14,804 bases of DNA from Reyranella sp. (GCA_030681635.1 JAUXRT010000009.1:1-14804); one strand, 5' to 3'; shown: positions 6,406 through 13,622, counted from the stretch's first letter. Made by a program: numbers and translations. Notes: generated from the sequence alone by a model not told the origin.

Positions 6406-7426
6406 CCCGGGAAGATACGCCGGCTTCGGCGAAGGTCGCCATGCCGTTATGGCAGGCGGCGGCGGCTTTCAGGATCGGCACGGCGAGTGCCGCGCCCGAG
6501 GCCTCGCCCAGGCGCATTTTCAGGTCGAGCAGAGGATCCTGGTTGATGGCCTTCAAGAGCCGCGCGTGGCCGGGCTCGGCCGAGCGGTGGGCGACCAGGC
6601 AGTGGTCGAGCGCGCGGCGGTCCACGGCATAAAGGACCGCGGCGGCGGCCGTGCTGGCGTAGCCGTCGAGCAGCACCGGGATGCGGCCCATGCGGGCGGC
6701 CGCAATGGCGCCGGCGATGGCCGCCAGCTCCTCGCCGCCGACGGCGGCCAGCAGGGCCAGCGGCTCCTTGGCCGCGATCGCGCTCCTGTGGTGGGCCAGC
6801 GCCGCGTCGATGACGGCGATCTTCTGGGCGAGCGCGGCGCCTTTGACGCCGGTGCCGGGGCCGGCCCAGTCGGCGCCGGTGCCTCCAAAGAGAGCGGCGC
6901 AGAGCGTGGCGGCGGTGGTGGTGTTGGCGATGCCCATCTCGCCCAGGCACAGCACGTCGATGCCGGGCTCCGCCGCCATCATGCCGTAGGCCATGGCGTT
7001 GGCGGTCCGCGCCTCGTTCATGGCGGGCCCTTGCGTAAAGTCGGCGGTGGGGTGGTCGAGGTCGAGTTCGTAGATGCGGAGGTCGGCGTCGATGGCGGCC
7101 GCGAGCTGGTTGATGGCCGCCCCGCCATTGAGGAAGTTCTTCACCATCTGCTGCGTGACTTCGGGCGGATAGGCCGAGACGCCGCGCGCCGCGATGCCGT
7201 GGGTGCCGGCAAAGACGGCGATCCGGGGCCGTTCCACGCGGGGCTGGGCGCGGCCCTGCCAGGCGGCCAGCCAGGAAGCGATCTCCTCCAGGCGGCCGAG
7301 CGAGCCCGGCGGCTTGGTGAGCTCGACCTGGCGGCGGATCACCTCGGTCTGGGCGGCAAGGTCCGGTCCCGGCAGGTCGCGCAGGATCCGGCGCATTTCG
7401 TCGAAAGTGGTGGTTGGGGCATTCAT
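6398..7426 (-). CDS. cobT: Nicotinate-nucleotide--dimethylbenzimidazole phosphoribosyltransferase
   Basis: CobT transfers phosphoribose from nicotinate mononucleotide to the lower-ligand base (usually 5,6-dimethylbenzimidazole), giving alpha-ribazole phosphate for the cobalamin nucleotide loop. The 342 residues match the family length. Family stretches in order are KPPGSLGRLEEIA (37-49), VFAGTHGIAARGVSAYP, LGEMGIANTTTAAT, GTGADWAGPGTG, LLDGYASTAAA and MRLGEASGAA. The Glu in RLGEASG (about residue 308) probably corresponds to the catalytic Glu of characterised CobT proteins. The start is ATG at 7426, preceded by a perfect AGGAGG at 12-nt spacing. It is transcribed away from cobS across a 32-bp gap and is followed by two unrelated-looking genes that overlap it or lie within 7 bp. 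The identification is secure. Confidence 0.96.
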   Translation of the reverse strand: MNAPTTTFDEMRRILRDLPGPDLAAQTEVIRRQVELTKPPGSLGRLEEIASWLAAWQGRAQPRVERPRIAVFAGTHGIAARGVSAYPPEVTQQMVKNFLNGGAAINQLAAAIDADLRIYELDLDHPTADFTQGPAMNEARTANAMAYGMMAAEPGIDVLCLGEMGIANTTTAATLCAALFGGTGADWAGPGTGVKGAALAQKIAVIDAALAHHRSAIAAKEPLALLAAVGGEELAAIAGAIAAARMGRIPVLLDGYASTAAAAVLYAVDRRALDHCLVAHRSAEPGHARLLKAINQDPLLDLKMRLGEASGAALAVPILKAAAACHNGMATFAEAGVSSRDA

Positions 7427-7438
7427 TTGGGCGCGGAC

Positions 7439-7444
7439 CCTCCT
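7439..7444 (-). promoter_or_regulatory. Shine-Dalgarno AGGAGG of cobT
   Basis: The minus strand reads AGGAGG here, 12 nt before the cobT ATG (7426). The spacing is long but the match is perfect, which supports that ATG. It requires the cobT transcript to start to the right of 7444, meaning inside or very near the 5' end of cobS. Confidence 0.55.
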
Positions 7445-7449
7445 ATATT
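7444..7449 (+). promoter_or_regulatory. Candidate -10 box (TATATT) of cobS
   Basis: TATATT is the only AT-rich box in the 32-bp divergent gap. It lies 9 nt before the cobS ATG, so transcription would begin about 2-4 nt before that codon and make a nearly leaderless mRNA. No clear -35 hexamer sits 17 nt upstream (7421-7426 reads ATTCAT). The call is weak. Confidence 0.3.
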
Positions 7450-7458
7450 TGCCGGATC

Positions 7459-8268
7459 ATGACCAGTCCTAACGAGTACCAAGCACCCCAGGGCCGGCCC
7501 TCCTCGTTCGACGAGTGGCTGGCCGCCTTCCGCGAGCAGGCCTCGTTCTTCACCGGGGTGAAACTCGATGTCGGCATCCCGCGCTGGCAACTGGCCGACG
7601 TGCTGCCGGTGCTGCCGTTCATCGGGGCCTGTGTCGGACTGGCCTCCGGCCTTGTCTTCGCGGTCGTTCGGGGTGTCACGGATGCGGACTGGCTGGCCGC
7701 CGTGTTGGCGGTGGGCGCTGGCGTGCTGACCACCCGCGCGCTGCATGAAGATGGCTTGGCCGACACCGCCGATGGATTGGGCCCGCACGGGGTGGCGCCC
7801 GAGCGGCGGCTGGAAATCATGCGCGACAGCCGCAACGGCACCTTCGGGGTGCTGGCCATCGCACTCTCGGTGCTGATCAAGGTCGCCTGCCTGGCGCAGT
7901 TCGGCAGCTCGACCGGGCTGGTCGTGCTGATCGCGGCCCATGCCCTGTCGCGCGCCGTGATCGCCTATCCGCTGCTCGCTTTCTCGCCGGCCCAGGACGA
8001 TGGGCTGGGCGCACGGGTGGGCAAGCCGACCGACAACGACGTCTGGCTCACGGTCGGTATCGGCGCGGCGCTGGCCTTCCTGCTGCTGCTCGGAAAAGGC
8101 TTCTTCGCGGCCCTCCTGGTGCCGGCCCTGACCGTCGCGGCGGCCTGGGCCGCCTCGCACTGGATCGCCAAGCGGTTGGGCGGCTACACCGGCGACACCT
8201 TGGGCGCGGTCCAGCAGATGGCGGAGGTCGCCTTTCTCGTGCTGGCGGTGCTCTTCATCGGCGGCTAG
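7459..8268 (+). CDS. cobS: Adenosylcobinamide-GDP ribazoletransferase (cobalamin synthase)
   Basis: CobS is an integral membrane enzyme that joins adenosylcobinamide-GDP to alpha-ribazole or its phosphate, releasing GMP and completing the cobalamin nucleotide loop. At 269 residues it is of family size. The acidic, metal-binding segment ALHEDGLADTADGLG (94-108) precedes RRLEIMRDSRNGTFG (116-130). The late signature is GGYTGDTLGAVQQM. Hydrophobic segments fill 50-70, 78-93, 130-175 and the last 70 residues. I start it at ATG 7459. The reading frame extends back to a TTG at 7414, but that would add 15 residues read from inside cobT and unlike the family. No Shine-Dalgarno sequence precedes 7459. 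It heads a tight plus-strand operon with the cobC-like gene 9 bp downstream. Confidence 0.95.
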   Translation: MTSPNEYQAPQGRPSSFDEWLAAFREQASFFTGVKLDVGIPRWQLADVLPVLPFIGACVGLASGLVFAVVRGVTDADWLAAVLAVGAGVLTTRALHEDGLADTADGLGPHGVAPERRLEIMRDSRNGTFGVLAIALSVLIKVACLAQFGSSTGLVVLIAAHALSRAVIAYPLLAFSPAQDDGLGARVGKPTDNDVWLTVGIGAALAFLLLLGKGFFAALLVPALTVAAAWAASHWIAKRLGGYTGDTLGAVQQMAEVAFLVLAVLFIGG

Positions 8269-8277
8269 AAGCTCTGC

Positions 8278-8949
8278 ATGGCAACAGGAGCAAAGGTTAC
8301 GGGTGCCGTCACCCGTTGGTGGTGGGTGCGGCACGCGCCGGTCCCCAATCCCGAGCGGCGCTGCTACGGCCAGTCCGACAAGGACTGCGACGTCAGCAAC
8401 GAGGCTCTGTTTCGTCACCAGGCGGCGCTGCTGCCCAAGGGCGCGGTCTGGTACTCGTCCAACCTTTTACGCGCACGCAAGACGGCGGAAGAGCTGGCCA
8501 AGGCCGGCGCCGAGATGGGCAATCTGCTGATCGATCCCGCGTTGGCCGAGCAGCATTTCGGCTCCTGGCAGGGCCTCACCTATACAGAGATCGCCGAGAA
8601 CCACGGCAGCAACCATCTGTTCTGGCTGGGACCGCCCGAGTTCCGGCCGCCCGGCGGCGAGAGCTTCATCGATCTGCGCGAGCGCACGACCAAGAGCATC
8701 GACAGGCTCACGGCCGAGCATCGCGGCCGCGACATCGTGGCGACGGCGCATGGCGGCACGATCCGCGCGGCGTTGAGCCACGCCTTCGCCATGCATCCCG
8801 AGGCGGCGGTGCGCTTCGAGATCGACAATGTCTCGATCACGCTCATCGAGCATTTCGAGCAGGCCGATCCCGCGCACGCCTGGCGCGTGGCCTTCACCAA
8901 CTACATGCCGCGCGAACTGGTGATCGCGCACGGCGGAAGCGCGGCGTGA
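8278..8949 (+). CDS. cobC: Histidine phosphatase, alpha-ribazole phosphatase type
   Basis: A 223-residue cytoplasmic member of the phosphoglycerate-mutase-like histidine phosphatases. The phosphorylated His is H19 in WWWVRHAPVPNPE, a variant of the classic RHG. Phosphate-pocket residues are likely R18, R65 or R67 in SNLLRARKTAEEL, E91 in AEQHFGSWQG, and H158 in ATAHGGTIRAA. FGSWQGLTYTEI and GGESFIDLRERT are CobC-like. The family knowledge is that CobC removes the 5'-phosphate from alpha-ribazole phosphate or adenosylcobalamin phosphate. Its place between cobS and cobU makes that role likely, but sequence alone cannot exclude another phosphomonoester. The start is ATG at 8278, 9 bp after cobS, with a weak ribosome site. 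Its TGA overlaps the next GTG. Confidence 0.87.
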   Translation: MATGAKVTGAVTRWWWVRHAPVPNPERRCYGQSDKDCDVSNEALFRHQAALLPKGAVWYSSNLLRARKTAEELAKAGAEMGNLLIDPALAEQHFGSWQGLTYTEIAENHGSNHLFWLGPPEFRPPGGESFIDLRERTTKSIDRLTAEHRGRDIVATAHGGTIRAALSHAFAMHPEAAVRFEIDNVSITLIEHFEQADPAHAWRVAFTNYMPRELVIAHGGSAA

Positions 8950-9788
8950 AGACTCCCGCCGAGCTCGCGGCCGAGCAGGCGGCCTACTGGAACGGCCCGG
9001 GCGGGCAGGGCTGGCTGGCGTCCTACGCACGCCTCGAGCGCTCGCTCCTGGATATCGGCAAGACCGTCCTCGCGATGGCGGCGGCGCGAACCGGCGAGCG
9101 CGTGATCGACATCGGCTGCGGCAACGGCGGCACGACGCAAGCCCTGGCCGCAGCGGTCGGCCCGTCCGGCCATGTGCTGGGCGTCGACATTTCCGAACCG
9201 CTGATCGGCGCAGCGCGCGCGCATCGCGTGTCCAACGCCACCTTCGTGGTCGGCAATGCGGCCACGCATCCGTTCGAGGCGGCGTCCTACGATCTCGTCT
9301 TCTCGCGTTTCGGCGTCATGTTCTTCGGCGATCCGGTGGCGGCGTTCCGGAATTTCCAGCAGGCCTTGAAGCCGGCCGGTCGGCTGGCCTTCGTGTGCTG
9401 GCGCAAGCCGGACGAAAATCCCTGGGGCCTCGTGCCGGTGCGTGCGGCAGCACCTTTTCTGCCGCCGCTGCCGCGTCCCGGCCCGGAAGATCCTGGCCAG
9501 TACGCTTTCGGCGACCCTGCGCGCGTCGAACGCATCCTGAAAGAGTCCGGTTTCAGCGCGATCTCGATCGAGCCGCTCGATGTGCCGATCTGGATGGGTG
9601 CCGATGCAGCCGAAGTGGTGGCCAATGCCGGCCGCTTCGGCCCACTGGCGCGCGCCTTTGCCGACGCGACGCCCGAGCAGATCGAGAAGGCCAAGTCCGC
9701 GATCGCGACGGTGCTCAAGCCCCATGAAAGCGCCGCCGGCGTCGTCCTGCCCGGCGCCTGCTGGCTGGTGCGCGCGAGCGCGGGTTGA
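8946..9788 (+). CDS. Class I SAM-dependent methyltransferase embedded in the cobalamin operon
   Basis: A 280-residue predicted cytoplasmic methyltransferase. The SAM-binding motif I is VIDIGCGNGG (53-62), the acidic ribose-binding residue is D81 in GVDISEP, and ASYDLVFSRFGVMFF (113-127) covers the strand-4 region. A post-motif strand reads LAFVCWRKPDENPW. The start is GTG at 8946, overlapping the cobC stop as GTGA. The next in-frame ATG at 9075 would delete the N-terminal helices, including AAYWNGPGGQGW. The last base of its TGA is the first base of the cobU ATG. Both overlaps imply coupled translation and stable co-inheritance with cobC and cobU. It does not resemble the precorrin methyltransferases, which have a different fold. 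The substrate is unknown. Confidence 0.88.
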   Translation: MKTPAELAAEQAAYWNGPGGQGWLASYARLERSLLDIGKTVLAMAAARTGERVIDIGCGNGGTTQALAAAVGPSGHVLGVDISEPLIGAARAHRVSNATFVVGNAATHPFEAASYDLVFSRFGVMFFGDPVAAFRNFQQALKPAGRLAFVCWRKPDENPWGLVPVRAAAPFLPPLPRPGPEDPGQYAFGDPARVERILKESGFSAISIEPLDVPIWMGADAAEVVANAGRFGPLARAFADATPEQIEKAKSAIATVLKPHESAAGVVLPGACWLVRASAG

Positions 9789-10366
9789 TGGAGCACATCC
9801 CGACCTATTCCCTGCCGCCGGTCAGCCTCGTGCTGGGCGGCGCCCGCTCGGGCAAGAGCACCCACGCCGAGAGGCTGGTGGCCGGCACTTTGTTCGGCGC
9901 CTCGCCGCAGCCCGCGGTCTATATCGCCACCGGCGAAGCGGGCGATGTCGAGATGGCCACGCGCATCATGGCCCATCGCACCCGCCGCGGCAGCAACTGG
10001 ACCACGATCGAGGAGCCGCTGAAGCTCGCTGCCGCGCTCGAGGCGGCGGCCGCGCACGGCCAGCCGGTGCTGGTCGATTGCCTCACCCTCTGGCTCTCCA
10101 ACCTCCTGCATGCCGGCGAGGACGTCGACGAGGCCACCGACGAGATGCTGCGCTCACTGAATGATCACAAGATGCCGGTGGTGTTCGTGAGCAATGAACT
10201 CGGCCTCGGGCTGGTGCCCGAGACTCCGCTCGGCCGTTCGTTCCGTGACGCCATGGGCCGGATGAACATGCGGGTGGCCGAACGTGCCGACCGGGTGATC
10301 TTCATGGCCGCCGGTCTGCCGCTCCTGATGAAGGACCGGCCTGCTCCCCGGCCTCGGGCGGAGTGA
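9788..10366 (+). CDS. cobU: Adenosylcobinamide kinase / adenosylcobinamide-phosphate guanylyltransferase
   Basis: A bifunctional cytoplasmic enzyme (CobU/CobP, 192 residues) that phosphorylates adenosylcobinamide and then adds GMP, making the GDP-activated substrate of CobS. The P-loop is GARSGKST (18-25). HRTRR (63-67) carries the His guanylylated in the family. VDCLTLWLSNLL (96-107) is the Walker B region, followed by VFVSNELGLGLVPETPLGR and FRDAMGRMNMRVAERAD. The ATG at 9788 shares one base with the methyltransferase stop (TGATG). A TTG three bases earlier also opens the frame but is less likely. The C-terminal tail RPAPRPRAE is Pro/Arg-rich. It is the last gene of the plus-strand cobS-cobC-methyltransferase-cobU group, with a hairpin spanning its stop codon. 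Confidence 0.95.
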   Translation: MEHIPTYSLPPVSLVLGGARSGKSTHAERLVAGTLFGASPQPAVYIATGEAGDVEMATRIMAHRTRRGSNWTTIEEPLKLAAALEAAAAHGQPVLVDCLTLWLSNLLHAGEDVDEATDEMLRSLNDHKMPVVFVSNELGLGLVPETPLGRSFRDAMGRMNMRVAERADRVIFMAAGLPLLMKDRPAPRPRAE

Positions 10367-10380
10367 CCCGCCCGGAGGCC
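10350..10380 (+). terminator. Hairpin across the cobU stop codon
   Basis: GGCCTC plus GGGCGG (10350-10361) pair with CCGCCC plus GAGGCC (10368-10373 and 10375-10380). This gives a 12-bp GC-rich stem with one bulged G and a 6-nt loop; the cobU TGA lies at 10364-10366. It is followed by GCAATTCCG, with no T-run, so it is at best a weak or factor-assisted terminator of the cob operon. Confidence 0.4.
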
Positions 10381-10457
10381 GCAATTCCGCCGCGAAACAT
10401 GGTATATTTCAGGTTGTTGAGGCCACCTAGGCGCTTCCCCGGCGTCGGCCGCCAGCC

Positions 10458-10463
10458 AAGGAG
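10458..10463 (+). promoter_or_regulatory. Strong Shine-Dalgarno of the SYLF-domain gene
   Basis: AAGGAG lies 6 nt before the ATG at 10470 and fixes that start. It is one of the clearest ribosome sites in the window and suggests high translation. The 103-bp gap upstream contains GGTATATTT (10400-10408), a possible -10 region, so this gene probably has its own promoter. Confidence 0.7.
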
Positions 10464-10469
10464 CAGAAA

Positions 10470-11156
10470 ATGAAGCTCGATCGCCGAACCGTTCTTGGGG
10501 GCGCTGCGGCCGCGTTCGCCGCCCCGGCCCTTATCACTTCGCCAGCCCGCGCCGACGCCAAGCGCCAGTCGCTGGTCGATTCATGCCTGGCGAGCGCCAG
10601 CAAGGTCCTGAGCGGCAAGGACTTCCCCGACGCGGTCAGGCTCATGTCCGAAGCCAGGGGCGTGCTGATCATTCCCGAACTCGTCCAGGGCGGCTTCATC
10701 CTGGGCGCGGCGGGCGGACGCGGCGTTCTGGTTGCGCGCACGCGGCCCAACGACTGGAGCTATCCTGTGTTCTACGGCATGGGCTCCGGCAGCATCGGCC
10801 TGCAGATCGGCGGCAAGGTCTCCGAGATCGTGTTCATCATCCGGAGCGAGAAGGGCCTGCAGGCGATCCTCGACCACAAGTTCAAGTTCGGCGCCGAGGC
10901 CGGCGTCACCATGGTGGCGGTGGGCATCGGCCTCGAGGGCGCCTCGACGGCGGCAGGTGGCGCCGACATCGTGGCCTTCTCAAATTCCGCCGGTCTCTTT
11001 GCGGGCGCCTCGATCGAGGGCTCGTACCTCGACGCCGACAGCGACTGGAATGCGCTCTATTACGGCCAGGGCGCCACGGCCAAGGCGATCGCGCTCGATC
11101 GCAAGTTCAGCAATCCCGGCGCCGAGCCGCTCCGGAAATTCCTCGCCAAATGGTAG
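10470..11156 (+). CDS. SYLF/YSC84-domain lipid-binding protein with Tat-like signal
   Basis: A 228-residue exported protein. The N-terminus MKLDRRTVLGGAAAAF has a twin-arginine-like motif, a hydrophobic stretch and a likely cleavage site at ARA-DA (about residue 28), so export folded to the periplasm is plausible. The mature part is the SYLF (Ysc84/DUF500) domain: ARGVLIIPELVQGGFILGAA, GRGVLVART, SYPVFYGMGSGSIGLQIG, and later AEAGVTMVAVGIG and FAGASIEGSYLDAD. Eukaryotic members bind phosphoinositides and actin. Bacterial roles are poorly defined, and a membrane-lipid or envelope function is inference. The start at 10470 is fixed by AAGGAG. It is separate from the cob operon and ends 15 bp from the convergent scoB stop. 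Confidence 0.88.
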   Translation: MKLDRRTVLGGAAAAFAAPALITSPARADAKRQSLVDSCLASASKVLSGKDFPDAVRLMSEARGVLIIPELVQGGFILGAAGGRGVLVARTRPNDWSYPVFYGMGSGSIGLQIGGKVSEIVFIIRSEKGLQAILDHKFKFGAEAGVTMVAVGIGLEGASTAAGGADIVAFSNSAGLFAGASIEGSYLDADSDWNALYYGQGATAKAIALDRKFSNPGAEPLRKFLAKW

Positions 11157-11171
11157 GCGAGGCTTGTTGAG

Positions 11172-11834
11172 CTAGGCCGTCGCCTTCAGGTCGGCCGCGA
11201 TCGCGAGCTTGGCCTTGGTCTTGGCCTTGACCTCGTCGACGGTGACGCCGTCGGCAAGCTCGACCAGCGTCACGCCGCCATCGCCCGTCTTGTCGATGGC
11301 GAAGACGCCGAGTTCCGAGATCACCATGTCGACCACGCGCCGGCCGGTGAGCGGCAGCGAGCATTCCTTCAGGAGCTTGGAGGCGCCGTCCTTGGAGACA
11401 TGCTCCATGGTGACGATGACGCGCCGGACGCCCGCGACGAGATCCATCGCGCCGCCCATGCCCTTCACCATCTTGCCCGGGATCATCCAGTTGGCGAGAT
11501 CGCCGTTCTCTGCCACTTCCATGGCGCCCAGGATGGAGAGGTCGATGTGGCCGCCGCGGACCATGGCGAAACTGTCGGCCGAGCTGAAATACGACGTGCC
11601 TTTGAGTTCGGTCACGGTCTGCTTGCCGGCATTGATGATGTCGGCGTCGACTTCGTTGTCGAGCGGGAAGGGGCCGACGCCCAGCATGCCGTTCTCGCTC
11701 TGCAGCGTGATGTCGACGTCTTCGGGCACGTAGTTCGACACCAGGGTCGGAATGCCGATGCCGAGGTTGACGTAGTAGCCGTCCTTCAATTCCTTGGCGG
11801 CGCGTGCCGCCATCTGTTCGCGGGTCCAGGCCAT
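11172..11834 (-). CDS. scoB: 3-oxoacid CoA-transferase subunit B
   Basis: The beta subunit of the heteromeric family I CoA-transferase, which moves CoA from succinyl-CoA to acetoacetate (or a related 3-oxoacid) in the cytoplasm. At 220 residues it is of normal size. The active-site Glu is E47 in LQSENGMLGVG, which forms the glutamyl-CoA intermediate. VNLGIGIPTLV (22-32), DIINAGKQTV, FAMVRGGHIDLSILG and GKMVKGMGGAMDL are family signatures. The start is ATG at 11834, with AGGAG in the 11-bp gap after scoA. The two genes form a tight two-gene operon. It could also serve in PHB, leucine or aromatic catabolism. The alpha subunit's similarity to SCOT favours the succinyl-CoA form over AtoDA, with moderate certainty. 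Confidence 0.93.
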   Translation of the reverse strand: MAWTREQMAARAAKELKDGYYVNLGIGIPTLVSNYVPEDVDITLQSENGMLGVGPFPLDNEVDADIINAGKQTVTELKGTSYFSSADSFAMVRGGHIDLSILGAMEVAENGDLANWMIPGKMVKGMGGAMDLVAGVRRVIVTMEHVSKDGASKLLKECSLPLTGRRVVDMVISELGVFAIDKTGDGGVTLVELADGVTVDEVKAKTKAKLAIAADLKATA

Positions 11835-11845
11835 GTCAGACTCTC

Positions 11846-12547
11846 CTAAGCCTTGCGAATGGTGCGCTGCTCGATCTGCTTGTCGTAGGGCGCGCCGCAG
11901 AGGATGCGATTGACGAAAATGCCGGGGGTGTGGATGTGGTCGGGATCGAGCTGGCCCACCGGCACCAGCTCCTCGACCTCGGCGACACAGATCTTGGCCG
12001 CCGTCGCCATCATCGGATTAAAATTCCGCGCCGCCTTGCGATAGACGAGGTTGCCCGAGGTGTCGCCCTTCCACGCCTTGATCAACGCCAGGTCGCCGAC
12101 CAGGCCGCGCTCCATGACATATTCTTGGCCGTCGAAGACCTTGGTCTCCTTGCCCCTGGCCACTTCGGTGCCGACGCCGGTCTTGGTGTAGAAGGCGGGG
12201 ATGCCCGCGCCGCCGGCGCGGCAGCGCTCGGCCAGCGTGCCCTGCGGGTTGAACTCGATCTCCAGCTTGCCCTCGAGGTAGAGCTTGGCGAAGGTCTTGT
12301 TCTCGCCAACGTAGGACGAGATCATCTTCTTCACCTGGCCGGCCTCGAGCAGCAGGCCGAGGCCCGCGCCGTCGATGCCGGCATTGTTACTGACGCATGT
12401 CAGATTCTTGACGCCCGCGTCGCGCATCGCCCGGATCAGCTTGTCGGGAATGCCGACCAGGCCGAAGCCGCCGCACATCACCATCATGCCGTCGTGCAGC
12501 ACACCGTCGAGCGCCGCCTTCGCGTCTTTGTAAACCTTGTTTGCCAT
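11846..12547 (-). CDS. scoA: 3-oxoacid CoA-transferase subunit A
   Basis: The alpha subunit (233 residues) paired with the scoB product. The glycine-rich GGFGLVGIPDKLI (26-38) contacts CoA. SNNAGIDGAGLGLLL, SSYVGENKTF, FNPQGTLAERCRAGGAGIPA and DLALIKAWKGDTSGN closely follow mammalian and bacterial SCOT sequences as I remember them. DHIHTPGIFVNRI ends the domain. The start is ATG at 12547 with GAGGG directly upstream, a tight spacing. It is the first gene of scoA-scoB. The 66-bp gap before it carries the 12-bp palindrome at 12577-12588. The EamA gene upstream is on the same strand, so read-through is possible. Confidence 0.94.
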   Translation of the reverse strand: MANKVYKDAKAALDGVLHDGMMVMCGGFGLVGIPDKLIRAMRDAGVKNLTCVSNNAGIDGAGLGLLLEAGQVKKMISSYVGENKTFAKLYLEGKLEIEFNPQGTLAERCRAGGAGIPAFYTKTGVGTEVARGKETKVFDGQEYVMERGLVGDLALIKAWKGDTSGNLVYRKAARNFNPMMATAAKICVAEVEELVPVGQLDPDHIHTPGIFVNRILCGAPYDKQIEQRTIRKA

Positions 12548-12576
12548 ACCCTCGTTCCGTCCAAGAGCCGTCCCTT

Positions 12577-12588
12577 CCGCATATGCGG
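12577..12588. promoter_or_regulatory. 12-bp palindrome upstream of scoA
   Basis: CCGCATATGCGG is a perfect 12-bp dyad centred about 35 bp before the scoA ATG, in the only gap where a scoAB promoter could sit. The size and position suit a repressor or activator dimer site. No regulator gene is adjacent, and chance cannot be excluded for one short palindrome. Confidence 0.3.
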
Positions 12589-12613
12589 GAGGCGGTCGCG
12601 GGCTGTCAACGCG

Positions 12614-13507
12614 TCAGCTTTGCGGCCTGTCCAGGATCACCACGGCGATGCCCGCGATCACCAGCGCCGTGCCGATGGCCAGCGGCGCGGTGATCGTCTC
12701 GCCCAGCAGCACGACCGACGAGGCGATGCTGAGGAGCGGCACGCCCAGCATGCTCATCGACCCGATGACCGGCGGCAGCGCGCGACCGACCGACACGGCG
12801 GCCCAGGTCGCGATCGGGCCGGCGAAGGCGCCGATATAGAGCAGCGACATCCAGAGTTCCGTGCGCTCGAACGCCAGATGGCCCGCGGGTTCGGCGACCA
12901 GTGCCAGGATCCAGAGCAGCACCGTCGCCACGCTCATCTGCCAGGGCAGCGCGTCGAGCGGTGTCAGCTGCCAGCGGTGGCGCCGGATGTGGACGATGGC
13001 GATGGCCCAGGTGAAGCCCGCCAGCAGCAGCCAGATATGGCCCCAGATGACGGCCCTGTCGTTCCAGTCGAAGCGCAGCGGATCGACCAGCACGACGATT
13101 CCCGCGAGGCCGAGCAGGACACCCGCGACGGCACGCCAGCCGACCTTCTCGCCGATCAGCAGCGAGAGCGGCACGATCCAGAGCGTGGTGGTGTAGGCCA
13201 GCACGCTCGAGCGGCCCGCCGGCAGGCTCTGTACGCCGAGGTTGGAAAACGCAAAGAAGCAGGAGAGTTGCAGCGCCCCCACCGACAGCACGATCGGCCA
13301 GTCGGCGCGATGCGGCCACGCCAGGCGGCCAAGGCAGGCCAGCAGGAGGAAGGCGGTCGTGGCCGAGAGCGTCGCGCGGGCTGCCGCGAACCACAGTGGC
13401 GTCGACGCCTCCAGGCCGATCTTGATGATCGGCCAGCTCAGGCCAAACAGGATGATGTTGGCGGCAAGCTGCAGCCACGCGATGCGGGGGACAGGCGTGG
13501 TGGCCAT
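12614..13507 (-). CDS. EamA-family (DMT superfamily) transporter
   Basis: A 297-residue inner-membrane protein with about ten helices in two five-helix EamA repeats. The first repeat begins at WLQLAANIILFGLSWPIIKI (11-30). SNLGVQSLPAGRSSVLAYTT (89-108) is the typical motif around helix 3-4, and LLIGEKVGWRAVAGVLLGLAG (116-136) is the EamA hallmark of the first half. LLGETITAPLAIGTALVIAG is its counterpart in the second half, near the C-terminus. The family mostly exports amino acids, amines or metabolites; the substrate here is unknown. The start is ATG at 13507. It lies between gltB and scoAB on the same strand, separated from gltB by the paired REP-like elements. No functional link to its neighbours is evident. 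Confidence 0.9.
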   Translation of the reverse strand: MATTPVPRIAWLQLAANIILFGLSWPIIKIGLEASTPLWFAAARATLSATTAFLLLACLGRLAWPHRADWPIVLSVGALQLSCFFAFSNLGVQSLPAGRSSVLAYTTTLWIVPLSLLIGEKVGWRAVAGVLLGLAGIVVLVDPLRFDWNDRAVIWGHIWLLLAGFTWAIAIVHIRRHRWQLTPLDALPWQMSVATVLLWILALVAEPAGHLAFERTELWMSLLYIGAFAGPIATWAAVSVGRALPPVIGSMSMLGVPLLSIASSVVLLGETITAPLAIGTALVIAGIAVVILDRPQS

Positions 13508-13556
13508 GCGGGCGGTCCCTAGCGCCCGATGATTTCGGGTCTATGTCGCGAACAAA

Positions 13557-13600
13557 CCTCATGCTGAGGAGGGCGCGGAGCGCCCGTCTCGAAGCATGGG
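13557..13600 (+). repeat. REP-like hairpin element, copy B
   Basis: The core words CTGAGGAG (13564-13571) and GTCTCGAAG (13586-13594) flank an inner stem GGGCGC-gga-GCGCCC (13571-13576 with 13580-13585). CATGCT and AGCATG form the outer arms. It has the same design as copy A, but with different paired bases in both stems. It faces copy C across 22 bp in the gap downstream of gltB. Confidence 0.8.
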
Positions 13601-13622
13601 CGGCCGACGAGGTGCTGCCTCG

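Noticed and set aside
7414..7458. N-terminal extension of CobS from a TTG codon
   Set aside because: The 15 extra residues are read from inside the cobT start region and do not resemble CobS N-termini. ATG 7459 fits better.
8334..8336. Altered active site in the CobC-like phosphatase (RHA instead of RHG)
   Set aside because: The catalytic His and the other pocket residues are present. Ala at this place occurs in related alphaproteobacterial phosphatases as far as I recall, so I do not treat it as inactivating.
11804..13522. 572-codon open frame on the plus strand opposite scoA and the EamA gene
   Set aside because: It spans two clear minus-strand genes and their promoter gap, is dominated by Arg/Gln/Asp/His, and shows no family motif.
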